From NCBI GenBank assembly GCA_050185825.1, contig JBFWZA010000007.1, forward strand, positions 186,001 to 250,000: a DNA stretch of 64,000 bases. Reading direction: 5' to 3'. The notes under the pieces were generated by a model. It was not told where the DNA came from. It was given only the letters and a program-made list of their open reading frames with translations, and did not search any database. This document shows, piece by piece, positions 15,806 to 23,610 of the stretch. The position numbers and the translations under genes are program-made. Position 1 is the stretch's first letter. Every line of letters starts with the position of its first letter. Origin of the DNA: SZUA-309 sp050185825. Its GTDB lineage: Bacteria > Pseudomonadota > Gammaproteobacteria > Pseudomonadales > Azotimanducaceae.

Positions 15806-16600
15806 TTACAAGCCCCGCAGCAGCTGGGTGATGGACGTCTTCGAGCGTGTTCTTGCATCAACCTTCTTCACGATAATTGCCGCGTTGAGCGAATACTTGC
15901 CACGAGGCAGGGAGCCAGCGACCACGACCGAATGCGGGGCAACTCTTCCATACAGGACTTCGTCGGTATCTCGATCGTATATCGGAGTGCTTTGGCCAAT
16001 GAAAACGCCCATACCGATGACCGCGCCGCGCCCGACGATAACGCCTTCGACGATCTCCGAACGTGCGCCAACGAAGCAATCGTCCTCGATGATGGTGGGG
16101 GTAGCTTGCGTCGGCTCCAGCACACCACCGATTCCGACACCACCCGAGAGGTGAACGTTGGCGCCAATCTGTGCGCATGAGCCGACGGTCGCCCAGGTAT
16201 CAACCATAGTTCCCCGGCCCACGTAAGCGCCCACGTTGATGAACGACGGCATCAGCACTGTTTCTGGTCCAATGTAGGTTCCAGCGCGGACGACGGCGCC
16301 TGGCGTAACACGCACGCCCAGAGCGCGGAAATCATCTGGTGTGGATCCGGCAAACCTCGGTGGGATGCGGTCAAAATAGCTGGAAACCCCATCCTCGTAG
16401 TGCGTCGCCGGAAAGCGACGAAAGCTGAGGAGAATGGCCTTCTTGATCCACTCGTTCGTCGTCCATTGGCCCGCCTGCTCATCCGCAACCCGGATCTCGC
16501 CAGACTCGAGAAGCGCATAAACACGGGTCAGGACAGCATCGATATCAGGTACGTCTGTCCCAGCAAAAGCGGCTTCTACCGGAGCGCTGAGTTCCTCCAC
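15806..16600 (-). CDS. dapD: 2,3,4,5-tetrahydropyridine-2,6-dicarboxylate N-succinyltransferase
   Basis: 264 residues, close to the E. coli DapD length (274). DapD adds succinyl from succinyl-CoA to tetrahydrodipicolinate in diaminopimelate/lysine synthesis. The left-handed beta-helix is unmistakable: VLMPSFINVGAYVGRGTMVDTWATVGSCAQIGANVHLSGGVGIGGVLEP, then IIEDDCFVGARSEIVEGVIVG and a C-terminal KYSLNAAIIVKKVDARTRSK. The N-terminal helical domain (IRVADEQAGQWTTNEWIKKAILLSFR) is intact. All strongly conserved parts seem present, so it is likely functional. Its position among accessory genes is odd, and whether the genome has a second dapD cannot be seen. Confidence 0.92.
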   Translation of the reverse strand: MEELSAPVEAAFAGTDVPDIDAVLTRVYALLESGEIRVADEQAGQWTTNEWIKKAILLSFRRFPATHYEDGVSSYFDRIPPRFAGSTPDDFRALGVRVTPGAVVRAGTYIGPETVLMPSFINVGAYVGRGTMVDTWATVGSCAQIGANVHLSGGVGIGGVLEPTQATPTIIEDDCFVGARSEIVEGVIVGRGAVIGMGVFIGQSTPIYDRDTDEVLYGRVAPHSVVVAGSLPRGKYSLNAAIIVKKVDARTRSKTSITQLLRGL

Positions 16601-16796
16601 CGTGTCTTCTCCCCGCCAGGCGAATCCTGTGTCTACAGCATACCGTCACGATCTAACACGAATTGGTGTTTCCTGTCTGCCATAGCAGAACCGCGGAGCG
16701 GAGGTGCTGAGTTCGACGAGTGAGACGTGCATTACGGTCTGCATGGACCATTCGAGCTAAGTTCCTGACCGCCTTTCGGCTGTAAGGAAGCCGGTT

Positions 16797-17204
16797 ATGA
16801 ACCTCAACCCCATCCGCTACGCGGAGCTCAACGCTAAACAGAAAGAGATCTACAACTTCCAGAAAGTCGCGGCCAAGCTCGCCGACTACGGGTTTAACTG
16901 CATCAAGCTCGCCGATGACTGGCAGGGCGCCGACTTTCTCGCCTACCACAAGGACGGAGCGGAAACTCTCAAAGTTCAGCTCAAAGGCCGTTTGCTCATC
17001 CATCGCAGCTACGTGGGTAAACACCTTTACATGGCCTTCCCGTTAGACGACGAGTGGTATCTGGTACCCCACGATGAAATCGTCGCGCACTTTTCGACCG
17101 AGACTTCCTATCTGGAAACGCCCTCCTGGCAGGATCAGGGCACCTACCACTCCGGGCGGCCCAATCAGGCCACTCGGACCTGGCTCGAGGCTTATCGACT
17201 GTGA
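16797..17204 (+). CDS. Conserved protein, possible PD-(D/E)xK-like nuclease fold
   Basis: 135 residues from ATG at 16797, immediately after GGTT. The start MNLNPIRYAELNAKQKEIYNFQKVAAKLADYGFNCIKLADDWQGADFLAY is a well-conserved block in uncharacterised proteins of similar size. GADFLAY followed by LKVQLKGRL has the D...QxK spacing expected of a PD-(D/E)xK core, and the C-terminal EWYLVPHDEI block completes it. Nuclease activity is only an inference. No signal peptide. Its 3' end overlaps the truncated GFA gene on the other strand. Confidence 0.6.
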   Translation: MNLNPIRYAELNAKQKEIYNFQKVAAKLADYGFNCIKLADDWQGADFLAYHKDGAETLKVQLKGRLLIHRSYVGKHLYMAFPLDDEWYLVPHDEIVAHFSTETSYLETPSWQDQGTYHSGRPNQATRTWLEAYRL

Positions 17205-17386
17205 TGCGGTTGCCGTTCGATGATCGCAACACCTTCGGTCTCGATCACCGCCCACCCGACACTCTCTGCACCGGCGCATCGACGGCAGTATTCACAATGG
17301 CAGACGCCTACCGACCTCGGCATCTGCGTAATCCGATAGCGAATCTGACCGCAGAAACATCCGCCCTCGATGGGCAACGTCACCAT
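17192..17386 (-). pseudogene. Truncated GFA family protein
   Basis: 64 residues from ATG 17386 (MVTLPIEGGCFCGQIRYRI). The first half of a GFA domain is clear, with zinc ligands CFC and CHCEYCRRCAG, then the frame ends at 17192 with unrelated residues (RQPHHSR). The C-terminal CxxC half seen in the intact GFA at 12385-12789 is missing. The 3' part was probably lost when the neighbouring plus-strand gene was inserted. Likely non-functional. Confidence 0.65.
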
Positions 17387-17431
17387 CTTCTGGCCTATCC
17401 TCTCAGCCACATTGCCCATCTCATCCGGAGT

Positions 17432-17851
17432 TCACAGCAATTTGTACACCGCCGTCTCCGGCTGACCCTCGTGGGCGCGATAGCCGCAGTTCCGATAAAA
17501 CGAAATCGCATCAAGGTCGATCGACGACTCCACGCGCTTAGCACCCGCCGCTCGAGCAAAAGACTCCGCCAAGGTCAGCATCGCCCGCCCATGGCCTTTT
17601 CTCTGGTAGGCCTCAACAATGGCGACCCGCCGAAACCAGGCGATCTCACCCTCAATGTCGATCCGGACCACACCGATCGGAACACCGTCTACATAGAGAA
17701 GTTTTGGGTGGTGATTAGGTTTGGCTTCATCGGGGTGCTGATCGTCATAGACACCAAACTGGCCACGTGCCTCCCACAGCTCGGCTCGCCGGATGTCGTG
17801 ATAGGCCCGCCAGTCCTCATCTGTCCGCGGCGATCGAAACTCGTAGGACAT
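17432..17851 (-). CDS. GNAT family N-acetyltransferase
   Basis: 139 residues. MSYEFRSPRTDEDWRAYHDIRRAELWEARG is the start of a YafP/ElaA-like single-domain GNAT. AWFRRVAIVEAYQRKGHGRAMLTLAESFARAAG carries the Q-R-K-G-H-G loop (about residues 83-88), and ISFYRNCGYRAH the typical end. The substrate is unknown. The gene stands 45 bp upstream of the truncated GFA on the same strand. Confidence 0.8.
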   Translation of the reverse strand: MSYEFRSPRTDEDWRAYHDIRRAELWEARGQFGVYDDQHPDEAKPNHHPKLLYVDGVPIGVVRIDIEGEIAWFRRVAIVEAYQRKGHGRAMLTLAESFARAAGAKRVESSIDLDAISFYRNCGYRAHEGQPETAVYKLL

Positions 17852-18023
17852 CAGTGCAACGCAACGCTTTGGAACTGCAACAGGTTCCGCTGCAGTTTAA
17901 AAACGCGTCTACCGACTGGCAAACTACGTCAGACCGTCGTCGACGGGGATCGATTGCTCTCCCTTGCGCCTCACGGCGCTTCGAGATTGCGTGCGCTTGC
18001 CTCAGCGGTCAGACTTCGAATCG

Positions 18024-18584
18024 ATGTCTGAGTTTCCGCAACCGCCCCATGAGGTGTCGACCAAGCGTCTTGTCTTGCGCTCCGCCCGCGCAGGCGACGG
18101 CGCTGCCTTGAGGGCGGCGATCGCAGTCTCCCTGACTGAATTCTACCCTTGGCTCTCGTTCTCCAGATCACTCTCGGACCTGGAGACATTGGAGCACGTC
18201 TCGCAACTGGCGCAAGATAAGTTTCTGGAGGGTAAGTTCTACGTCTGGCGGGCTTGGGAGCCCGACGGCACCCTCGTCGGCTCCGTCGATCTGCATTCGT
18301 TCAACCGGGCCGTGCCGAGCTGTGCCATTGGCTACTGGGTTCGCTCCGATCGAACGGGTCGCGGCTATGCTCAGGAGTCCGTCGCCGCGGCCATTGAGAT
18401 CGCCCAATGGATACTCAGGGTGGAGCGCATCGAAGCGCGTTGTGATGTCCGCAATACCCGCGCCGGGCGGCTCGCCGAGCGGCTCGGTTTCGCGTTCGAA
18501 GGCATCGCCCGAAACGACAACCGCGACGCGGCCGGCGAGCTGTGCTCCAGCAAGGTCTATGCGCTCGTACGTGAGCGAGACTGA
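18024..18584 (+). CDS. GNAT acetyltransferase, RimJ/RimL-like
   Basis: 186 residues from the ATG at 18024; the open extension upstream to 17964 is rejected because it lacks the family start. TKRLVLRSARAGDGAALRAAI is the classic RimJ/RimL N-terminus. GSVDLHSFNRAVPSCAIGYWVRSDRTGRGYAQESVAAAIEIA has the R-T-G-R-G-Y-A loop, and CDVRNTRAGRLAERLGFAFEGIARND the RimJ-type C-terminus. RimJ/RimL enzymes acetylate N-terminal residues of ribosomal proteins, but many such genes have other roles. Confidence 0.85.
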   Translation: MSEFPQPPHEVSTKRLVLRSARAGDGAALRAAIAVSLTEFYPWLSFSRSLSDLETLEHVSQLAQDKFLEGKFYVWRAWEPDGTLVGSVDLHSFNRAVPSCAIGYWVRSDRTGRGYAQESVAAAIEIAQWILRVERIEARCDVRNTRAGRLAERLGFAFEGIARNDNRDAAGELCSSKVYALVRERD

Positions 18585-18623
18585 AGCTCGGTTGTTCCCA
18601 GCAGGCCGACTACTATCGGTCCT

Positions 18624-18827
18624 CTAAGATTTACCAACCCGACAAACCTTGTCCTTCATAATCCATTCACCCTGATTCGAGTCAGCGCCTGATGCGACGG
18701 TGTGAACAAACGAGTTGAGCATTCGATAGCACGTCACTTCATCCGGCATCTCGATCAAAACGTGCTGCTCCAGACCCTCCGTGTTTGTCGCCAGAATCAG
18801 TATGAGAAACCATATCTGCATCATCAT
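18624..18827 (-). CDS. Small secreted protein of unknown function
   Basis: 67 residues. MMMQIWFLILILATNTEGLEQHVL is a short signal peptide; the mature part has two cysteines (VTCYRM, KVCRVG) that could be disulfide-linked. The ribosome binding site GGAG sits just upstream of the start, which could be either of two adjacent ATGs. Nothing similar is recognised. Confidence 0.5.
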   Translation of the reverse strand: MMMQIWFLILILATNTEGLEQHVLIEMPDEVTCYRMLNSFVHTVASGADSNQGEWIMKDKVCRVGKS

Positions 18828-18898
18828 TCGTTCTCCGTCGATCGATCAGATCCGCCGGACAGCGCGCAGCAACCAAAACTCACTCTCATGGGTAGCGA

Positions 18899-19516
18899 CT
18901 ACCAACTAGAGTCATCGACGATCTCAAAGCTGATGGCCTGTCCTGTGTTGCGGCCAAAGTACGGCGCGGCTGCCTTCAACAGGATCGGGAAGACTTGTCT
19001 GAGATCAGATGATGTCCCCCTACTTTGCACCTCGAGTTGCCAAACCATTTCAGGGGTGGGATCCGACTCACCCGCAGCCAACTGCGCCCGATAGCGGACG
19101 AGATCAATGGCATGAAACGACGCGTAGCGGAAATGCGTCGTGTGCGTTTGACTCCAGGATTGCGCAGGCATCTGCCAGGCGGCGTTCGGATCAGGCTGGG
19201 TCGTTGTGGTCGTCACCGCGCTCGTTCTCGGATCGCCGATACCGTACGCGAGCAGTATGCCTAGTTTGGCGGCGTCGGCTGACGGTGCTGCAACATAGCC
19301 TTGCGAAACCAAGGCATCTCTAGCGAGCGCAGCGTATTCCAGGAACTCGAAGTCCCGAACGGACACCCTTGGATTGGCTGGTACTAGGTAGAACGACGTG
19401 CCCGCCGGTGTGTTTTGGTGCGCATAGCCACTCACCGTGCCTTCGTAGACCGCACAGCCCGCCAATCCGATAGCGACTACGAGAGAAATAAGAGCGTTTC
19501 GCCTTAGGACGCCCAT
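18899..19516 (-). CDS. DUF4136-like lipoprotein
   Basis: 205 residues from the ATG at 19516, which has AGGTGAG 5 nt upstream. MGVLRRNALISLVVAIGLAGC is a signal peptide with lipobox GLAG-C. The body has the DUF4136 pattern: TSFYLVPANP near the N-terminus, a repeated-Thr stretch (TTTTTQP), AAWQMP and LVRYRAQ and a final VWQLEVQSRGTSSDLRQVFPILL. Such proteins are surface or periplasmic lipoproteins of unknown role. It is divergent from an XRE regulator with a 65-bp shared promoter region that carries a perfect inverted repeat. Confidence 0.75.
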   Translation of the reverse strand: MGVLRRNALISLVVAIGLAGCAVYEGTVSGYAHQNTPAGTSFYLVPANPRVSVRDFEFLEYAALARDALVSQGYVAAPSADAAKLGILLAYGIGDPRTSAVTTTTTQPDPNAAWQMPAQSWSQTHTTHFRYASFHAIDLVRYRAQLAAGESDPTPEMVWQLEVQSRGTSSDLRQVFPILLKAAAPYFGRNTGQAISFEIVDDSSW

Positions 19517-19540
19517 TCGACTCACCTGAGTTCAAATATT

Positions 19541-19564
19541 CCTTTAAGGACTATTCCTTAAAGG
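19541..19564. promoter_or_regulatory. Perfect inverted repeat, likely operator of the divergent XRE gene
   Basis: CCTTTAAGG (19541-19549), six-base spacer, CCTTAAAGG (19556-19564). It is centred between the divergent starts at 19516 and 19582, as expected for autoregulation and coregulation by the XRE protein encoded at 19582. Confidence 0.65.
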
Positions 19565-19581
19565 CCTGTAGCGTTCTGTGA

Positions 19582-19836
19582 ATGGCGTCATACTCCGAAG
19601 ACGAGCGCGTACTACGGCAGCTTCTGAAGCAACTCCGGCTCGACCAAGGAATGACGCAACTGGATCTCGCGATGAGAGTTGGGCACTCGCAACACGTGAT
19701 TAGCAAAATCGAACGAGGTCATCGACGGCTGTATGCCACGCAACTGTTTGACTATGTCGAACTCGGCTACGGGATGAGTCCGACGCAGTTCGCCAAGCAG
19801 TACGAGCGGGCTCGAGGCGCCCGAAGACGCGTTTGA
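19582..19836 (+). CDS. XRE family helix-turn-helix regulator
   Basis: 84 residues. LRQLLKQLRLDQGMTQLDLAMRVGHSQHVISKIERGHRRLYATQL contains a standard HTH_3 domain (helix, QxxLAxxxGxSQxxISKIExGxR recognition helix). The short length means essentially the HTH alone plus a short tail ending ERARGARRRV. It most likely represses itself and the adjacent lipoprotein through the shared inverted repeat. A role as the antitoxin of a toxin-antitoxin pair is possible but no toxin gene is adjacent on the same strand. Confidence 0.8.
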   Translation: MASYSEDERVLRQLLKQLRLDQGMTQLDLAMRVGHSQHVISKIERGHRRLYATQLFDYVELGYGMSPTQFAKQYERARGARRRV

Positions 19837-19863
19837 GCTGCGTGTGGAGGAAGACTCGAAACT

Positions 19864-20199
19864 TTACGTTTCGAAGTGCCAGTTGGCGTTTTTACGAGTC
19901 TTCACCGCTCGCTCACACGCGGTTGCTTCAGGTAGATCACCGCAGGGACGACATCGATACTCAATCTGTCCGAGGTGCTTGGCAATGTACCGACGCTTGT
20001 TGGAGTTGGTCCGGACACCTGCGCCAAGTCCGGGCGGCAGCAGGCTCGTCATGCGATAAGCAACATTTTTGCTCTTCCCGAACAAGACCGCTTGCTCACC
20101 CAAACGCAACTCGTACACACCGGGCCCGATCGGTGCGATCAAAAATTCACCCCTCCGGGGATCTGGAAACAGGCGCCAACGGCTCCAACGATAGGTCAC
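19864..20199 (-). CDS. GIY-YIG-like nuclease family protein
   Basis: 111 residues from the GTG at 20199, which has an excellent ribosome binding site AGGAGGT about 8 nt upstream. The residues GPGVYELR, then AVLFGKSKNVAYRMTSLLP, follow the GIY-YIG pattern: GVY for GIY, LFGKS for YIG, and the conserved Arg of the catalytic helix. The C-terminal ATACERA may supply the glutamate. The N-terminal Cys-Arg-rich extension suggested by the longer reading frame is rejected. Likely a mobile-element-associated nuclease domain or a degenerate, non-catalytic relative. Confidence 0.5.
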   Translation of the reverse strand: MTYRWSRWRLFPDPRRGEFLIAPIGPGVYELRLGEQAVLFGKSKNVAYRMTSLLPPGLGAGVRTNSNKRRYIAKHLGQIEYRCRPCGDLPEATACERAVKTRKNANWHFET

Positions 20200-20215
20200 G
20201 GTAAGGCACCTCCTG

Positions 20216-20443
20216 ATGACGCGTCGATCTTCAAAAACTCGGCACAGTGGCTGGACCCCGGAGCGCCGACGACGGCAGGCCGAGCTGATCCGCACGTGGA
20301 AGCCCTGGCTGCAGGCCACAGGGCCCAAAACCGATGCGGGCAAGCAACGGGTCAGCCAGAACGCCCTGCGCACCGGAGAGCACTCACACGAGCTCAGAGC
20401 CGCCAATGCGCTCCTCCGAGCCGCCTGGAACAACGAAGGCTAA
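20216..20443 (+). CDS. Small conserved protein of phage/island DNA
   Basis: 75 residues. SGWTPERRRRQAELIRTWKPWLQATGPKTDAGKQRVSQNALRTGEHS is a motif of small, basic, uncharacterised proteins common near phage-derived genes (GWTPERRxRQAELIRxWxPWxxxTGPxTxxGKxxVxxNA). No enzymatic motif. It overlaps the upstream region of the divergent GIY-YIG gene with no spacing between starts. Confidence 0.5.
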   Translation: MTRRSSKTRHSGWTPERRRRQAELIRTWKPWLQATGPKTDAGKQRVSQNALRTGEHSHELRAANALLRAAWNNEG

Positions 20444-20454
20444 TCGATCGGCTG

Positions 20455-20931
20455 CTAGCTAGGGTGGTCCGGTTTCGGGTGGATGAGCGCCAGAATCGAC
20501 GAAATCACCTGCGCCTTGCTTTCCGCCAGCGCTTCAACAGCTCCGGGTTTGTCTCGAGAGGTGGATCGGGTACCTGGCTCGCTGCCCCGGCTCTCTAACC
20601 ACAGTCTCACCGCCTGGAAGTTGGGGCCGGGCTTGGTGATCTTGCGCGTGCCGATGATCTGACCCTTCTGATTCTTGATGGGGAACTTCTCTTCGATGAT
20701 CTCGTACTCCCCCGTCACCAGCCGGAAGAGATTCTCAAGTGCCGCCACATCCACTGGGCTCGCGCCCTCTTCCAGAACCTGGATCCACTCTGGATGGGCG
20801 TCTAGGAATTGGTTCAGGAACGTGCCTCGGCTGCCGAGCGCAGCCGCTCGCTCAGACGCGGAAAGTTTTACTGTGGCAATGGCACCAATCTGATCTGCCG
20901 GTGCCAGTTTCTGCTTACGCTTTGCGGGCAA
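20455..20931 (-). CDS. Terminase small subunit-like or hypothetical phage protein
   Basis: 158 residues from a TTG at 20931; no ATG or clear ribosome binding site supports a start, so the 5' end is uncertain. PGPNFQAVRLWLESRGSEPGTRS is similar to the C-terminal part of phage terminase small subunits (xAxxxWLxxRxP). The N-terminus is Lys/Ala-rich. Given the phage-like neighbour at 20216-20443, a prophage remnant is the best guess. Confidence 0.4.
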   Translation of the reverse strand: MPAKRKQKLAPADQIGAIATVKLSASERAAALGSRGTFLNQFLDAHPEWIQVLEEGASPVDVAALENLFRLVTGEYEIIEEKFPIKNQKGQIIGTRKITKPGPNFQAVRLWLESRGSEPGTRSTSRDKPGAVEALAESKAQVISSILALIHPKPDHPS

Positions 20932-21090
20932 TCGTGGGGTCCCGTTTGGCCGACTCGGGACTATCGTACCCTACCTCGCCACGCCCGCCAGCAGCCGACG
21001 GCAAGCAGATTCGCTAATGTGGGTCGATTTGGGGGTTGGAAAACGGAGTTCGAAAAATTTCTTTCTAAAACAATTTGATAGAGAGGACTA

Positions 21091-21178
21091 TGGCGGAGAG
21101 GGAGGGATTCGAACCCTCGATACGTTGCCGTATACACACTTTCCAGGCGTGCTCCTTCGACCGCTCGGACACCTCTCC
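21091..21178 (-). tRNA. tRNA-Ser(GGA)
   Basis: The 88-nt minus-strand sequence folds as a class II tRNA: acceptor GGAGAGG pairs with CCTCTCC, the discriminator G is followed by an encoded CCA (21091-21093), the T-loop is GGTTCGAATCC and the anticodon loop CTGGAAA reads GGA (complement at 21142-21144). It has the long variable arm typical of serine tRNAs. It marks the right end of the low-GC accessory DNA, whose left side would match integration at the 3' end of the gene. Confidence 0.97.
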
Positions 21179-21182
21179 GGGT

Positions 21183-21294
<112 letters not shown>

Positions 21295-21421
21295 ATCGAG
21301 GGCGCGTATGCTAACGATTTTCCCGTGGGATGGATAGCCGGCGTCGCCCGCCCCGGAAACGGCGTCCGCTGCGGAAGCGGCGTGGTTCGTGGATTTCCGC
21401 CGGATCGAGTAGGCTGGCCCC

Positions 21422-22144
21422 ATGAGAACGGATCTGCGCCCCTACCCCGTCAAGCGTCTGCACCGGGTCATCGAGCGGGCCTGGGTCCGGCACGTCGTGG
21501 CACCCCAGCTCGACGCCCTCGGCAGCCACTACCAGGTGATGAAACCCTGGTATCTGAAGATCCACGGGGCATACATCCGCATCGGCGAGAGCCCGCACAT
21601 CATCGCGGCGCGGGACCGGCAGGTGACGCTCACCACCTGGCAGTTCGAGGAGGCGCAGGGCCATATCGACATCGGCGATTACTGCCTGATCTGCCCCGGC
21701 GTGCGGCTGGACGCCGCCTGCCGCATCACCATCGGCCGCAACAGCATGCTCGCCTCCTCCGTCTACATCACCGACGCCGACTGGCACGACCTCTACGACC
21801 GCGCGCGTCCCATCGGCAATCGGGCGCCCGTGGTACTCGGCGACAACGTCTGGATCGGAGATTCCGCCATCGTCTGCAAAGGGGTGACCATCGGCGAGAA
21901 CAGCGTCATCGGCGCCGGTGCCGTGGTGGCTTCTGACATACCGGCCAACGTCATCGCCGCCGGAAACCCGGCCCGTGTGATCAGGCCCCTCGACCCGGAC
22001 CGCCCTCTGCGCACGCGGGAGGATCTGCTCGCCGACGGCCCGGCGCTGGAACGACAGATCGACTCGCTCGACCGCTATCTCCTCGCCGGCAACGGCTGGC
22101 TGCGCTGGCTGCGCAGCCTGGTGCTGCCCCGCCCCGGCGACTGA
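21422..22144 (+). CDS. Left-handed beta-helix acyltransferase
   Basis: 240 residues. Hexapeptide repeats start at about residue 78 (HIDIGDYCLICPGVRLDAACRITIGRNSMLASSVYITDADWHD) and end with VVLGDNVWIGDSAIVCKGVTIGENSVIGAGAVVASDIPANVIAAGNPARVI, the classical C-terminus of the maltose/galactoside O-acetyltransferase group. The catalytic His is probably in ADWHD. The N-terminal about 75 residues are not typical repeats. Substrate unknown: sugars, or lipid A and polysaccharide precursors are common in the family. Confidence 0.8.
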   Translation: MRTDLRPYPVKRLHRVIERAWVRHVVAPQLDALGSHYQVMKPWYLKIHGAYIRIGESPHIIAARDRQVTLTTWQFEEAQGHIDIGDYCLICPGVRLDAACRITIGRNSMLASSVYITDADWHDLYDRARPIGNRAPVVLGDNVWIGDSAIVCKGVTIGENSVIGAGAVVASDIPANVIAAGNPARVIRPLDPDRPLRTREDLLADGPALERQIDSLDRYLLAGNGWLRWLRSLVLPRPGD

Positions 22145-22150
22145 CGCGCG

Positions 22151-22507
22151 TCAGCCGCCGAACAGCCGGCTACGGAACATGAAGAAGACCGCACCCAGGA
22201 TGCACAGCGCCGCCCACAGGTAGTCGAGCTTCAGCGGCTCCTTCAGGTAGTAGAGGGCGAACGGCACGAACACGCTGAGCGTGATCACTTCCTGGAGAAT
22301 CTTCAGCTGACCAACCGACATCACGGTGAAGCCAACCCGGTTCGCCGGCACCTGAAACAGGTACTCGAACAGCGCCACCCCCCAGCTCACCAGCGCCGCG
22401 ATGACCCACGGCTTGTGGTTCAGGGTCTTCAGGTGGGCGTACCAGGCGAAGGTCATGAACACGTTGCTGATGATCAGCATCAGCACGGTGAAACCGGCGG
22501 CGGGCAT
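22151..22507 (-). CDS. DUF486 (DMT-superfamily-like) membrane protein
   Basis: 118 residues from the ATG at 22507 with AGGCGA 8 nt upstream; the longer frame to 22567 is rejected. Four hydrophobic helices: VLMLIISNVFMTFAWYAHL, WVIAALVSWGVALFEYLFQVPANRVG, VITLSVFVPFALYYL and YLWAALCILGAVFFMF, with the conserved WYAHLK, FEYLxQVPANRxG and SVGQLKxLQEVITLxVF signatures of DUF486. Probable inner-membrane protein related to small multidrug transporters; substrate unknown. Confidence 0.85.
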   Translation of the reverse strand: MPAAGFTVLMLIISNVFMTFAWYAHLKTLNHKPWVIAALVSWGVALFEYLFQVPANRVGFTVMSVGQLKILQEVITLSVFVPFALYYLKEPLKLDYLWAALCILGAVFFMFRSRLFGG

Positions 22508-22589
22508 GGAGTTCGCCTGCGAATGCAGAAGGTGGCGCAGCATCCGCCCCCGCCCCGCGGGCGTCAAGAGCCGGCAGACCGGAGCCGCG

Positions 22590-23417
22590 CTACTGCCGGG
22601 ACAGGCGCATGAACGGCACCTGCTCTTCCACGTTCGAGCGAAACGGGCTGATGTCGATCCCGCCCCGGCGCAGGAAACGGCCGGTGACGGAGAGCTGCTC
22701 TGGACGGCAGCGGCGGCTGAGATCCACGAAGATCTGCTCCACCGTGGACTCGTGAAAGCCGCTGTGATTGCGGTAGGACACGAGATAGGCGAGCAGCGAG
22801 GCCCGGGTGATGGGTCTTCCCTGGTAGCGGATGATCACCGTCGCGTAGTCCGGCTGCCCGGTCACCGGGCAGAGGCTCCGGAACAGGTTGCTGTGCAGCG
22901 TTTCCCTGACCACCCGCTCCTCTCCCTGGTCCAGGGCCAGCAGCTCCGGCTTACGCTCGTAGCAGCCGAGCTTGACGTCCAGACCGTCGAGGCAGATACC
23001 CGGCGGCTGCGGCACCGGCGCCGGCACCTGGGCGAGGTCCATGAGCTCGATCATCACCGGCGCCCGGAAGGCGAGGCCGAGGTCCGAGTCGAGGGTGCCC
23101 AGCACCTCGGCGCGGTTGGCAAAGCGGGTCTGTGCCAGGGAGCCCAGGTAGAGCTTCATCGACTTGCTCTCGACGATGCAGGGCGAGCTGGCCGGCACCC
23201 GGATGCGCAGCACGCCCGCTTCCGGCTTGCCGCGCCCGCCAAGCCAGGTGAGCTCGTAGCACATCCAGACGTCCTCACCCGAGAACGGCAGGTCGTCGCC
23301 CTCGATCGCCAGCGCCGTACGGCTTTCCGCCCGCTCCATGGAGTAGAGCAGCGAGGGGGTGTAGGTATCGACGTATTCAGACCGCTGACCGAGCGGGCTG
23401 TCCGGTTTCATACTCAT
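22590..23417 (-). CDS. queF: NADPH-dependent 7-cyano-7-deazaguanine reductase QueF
   Basis: 275 residues from the ATG at 23417 with a GGACGAG site upstream. QueF reduces preQ0 to preQ1 in queuosine tRNA modification, at the nitrile-reductase step. The unimodular-pair (long, E. coli) type is seen: N-terminal half with SPCIVESKSMKLYLGSLAQTRF, including the conserved ESKSxKLYL segment, and the catalytic half with LCPVTGQPDYATV (nucleophilic Cys and Asp). C-terminal FRSNVEEQVPFMRLSRQ matches the family end. Converges on the DUF486 gene. Confidence 0.93.
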   Translation of the reverse strand: MSMKPDSPLGQRSEYVDTYTPSLLYSMERAESRTALAIEGDDLPFSGEDVWMCYELTWLGGRGKPEAGVLRIRVPASSPCIVESKSMKLYLGSLAQTRFANRAEVLGTLDSDLGLAFRAPVMIELMDLAQVPAPVPQPPGICLDGLDVKLGCYERKPELLALDQGEERVVRETLHSNLFRSLCPVTGQPDYATVIIRYQGRPITRASLLAYLVSYRNHSGFHESTVEQIFVDLSRRCRPEQLSVTGRFLRRGGIDISPFRSNVEEQVPFMRLSRQ

Positions 23418-23610
23418 TTCTCGTCCGACGAAGCCCGGATGCGGCAACGGCTGCCTGCACCCTTTGCCCCATCAATACACCCAAGCGCCACAGGCAAGTC
23501 AACCGCACGCGGACGGACGGGGCGCTGCCCGGGTCGAGTGGTACCGTGCACCGGCGGGCGAATCGTGGTTTCCTTGCGTCCACGTGCGCCTCCACGGAAG
23601 AACGACAAGA

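Noticed and set aside
18899..19836. Toxin-antitoxin module with XRE as antitoxin
   Set aside because: The adjacent gene is a lipoprotein with signal peptide and is divergent, not a toxin-like protein in the same operon.
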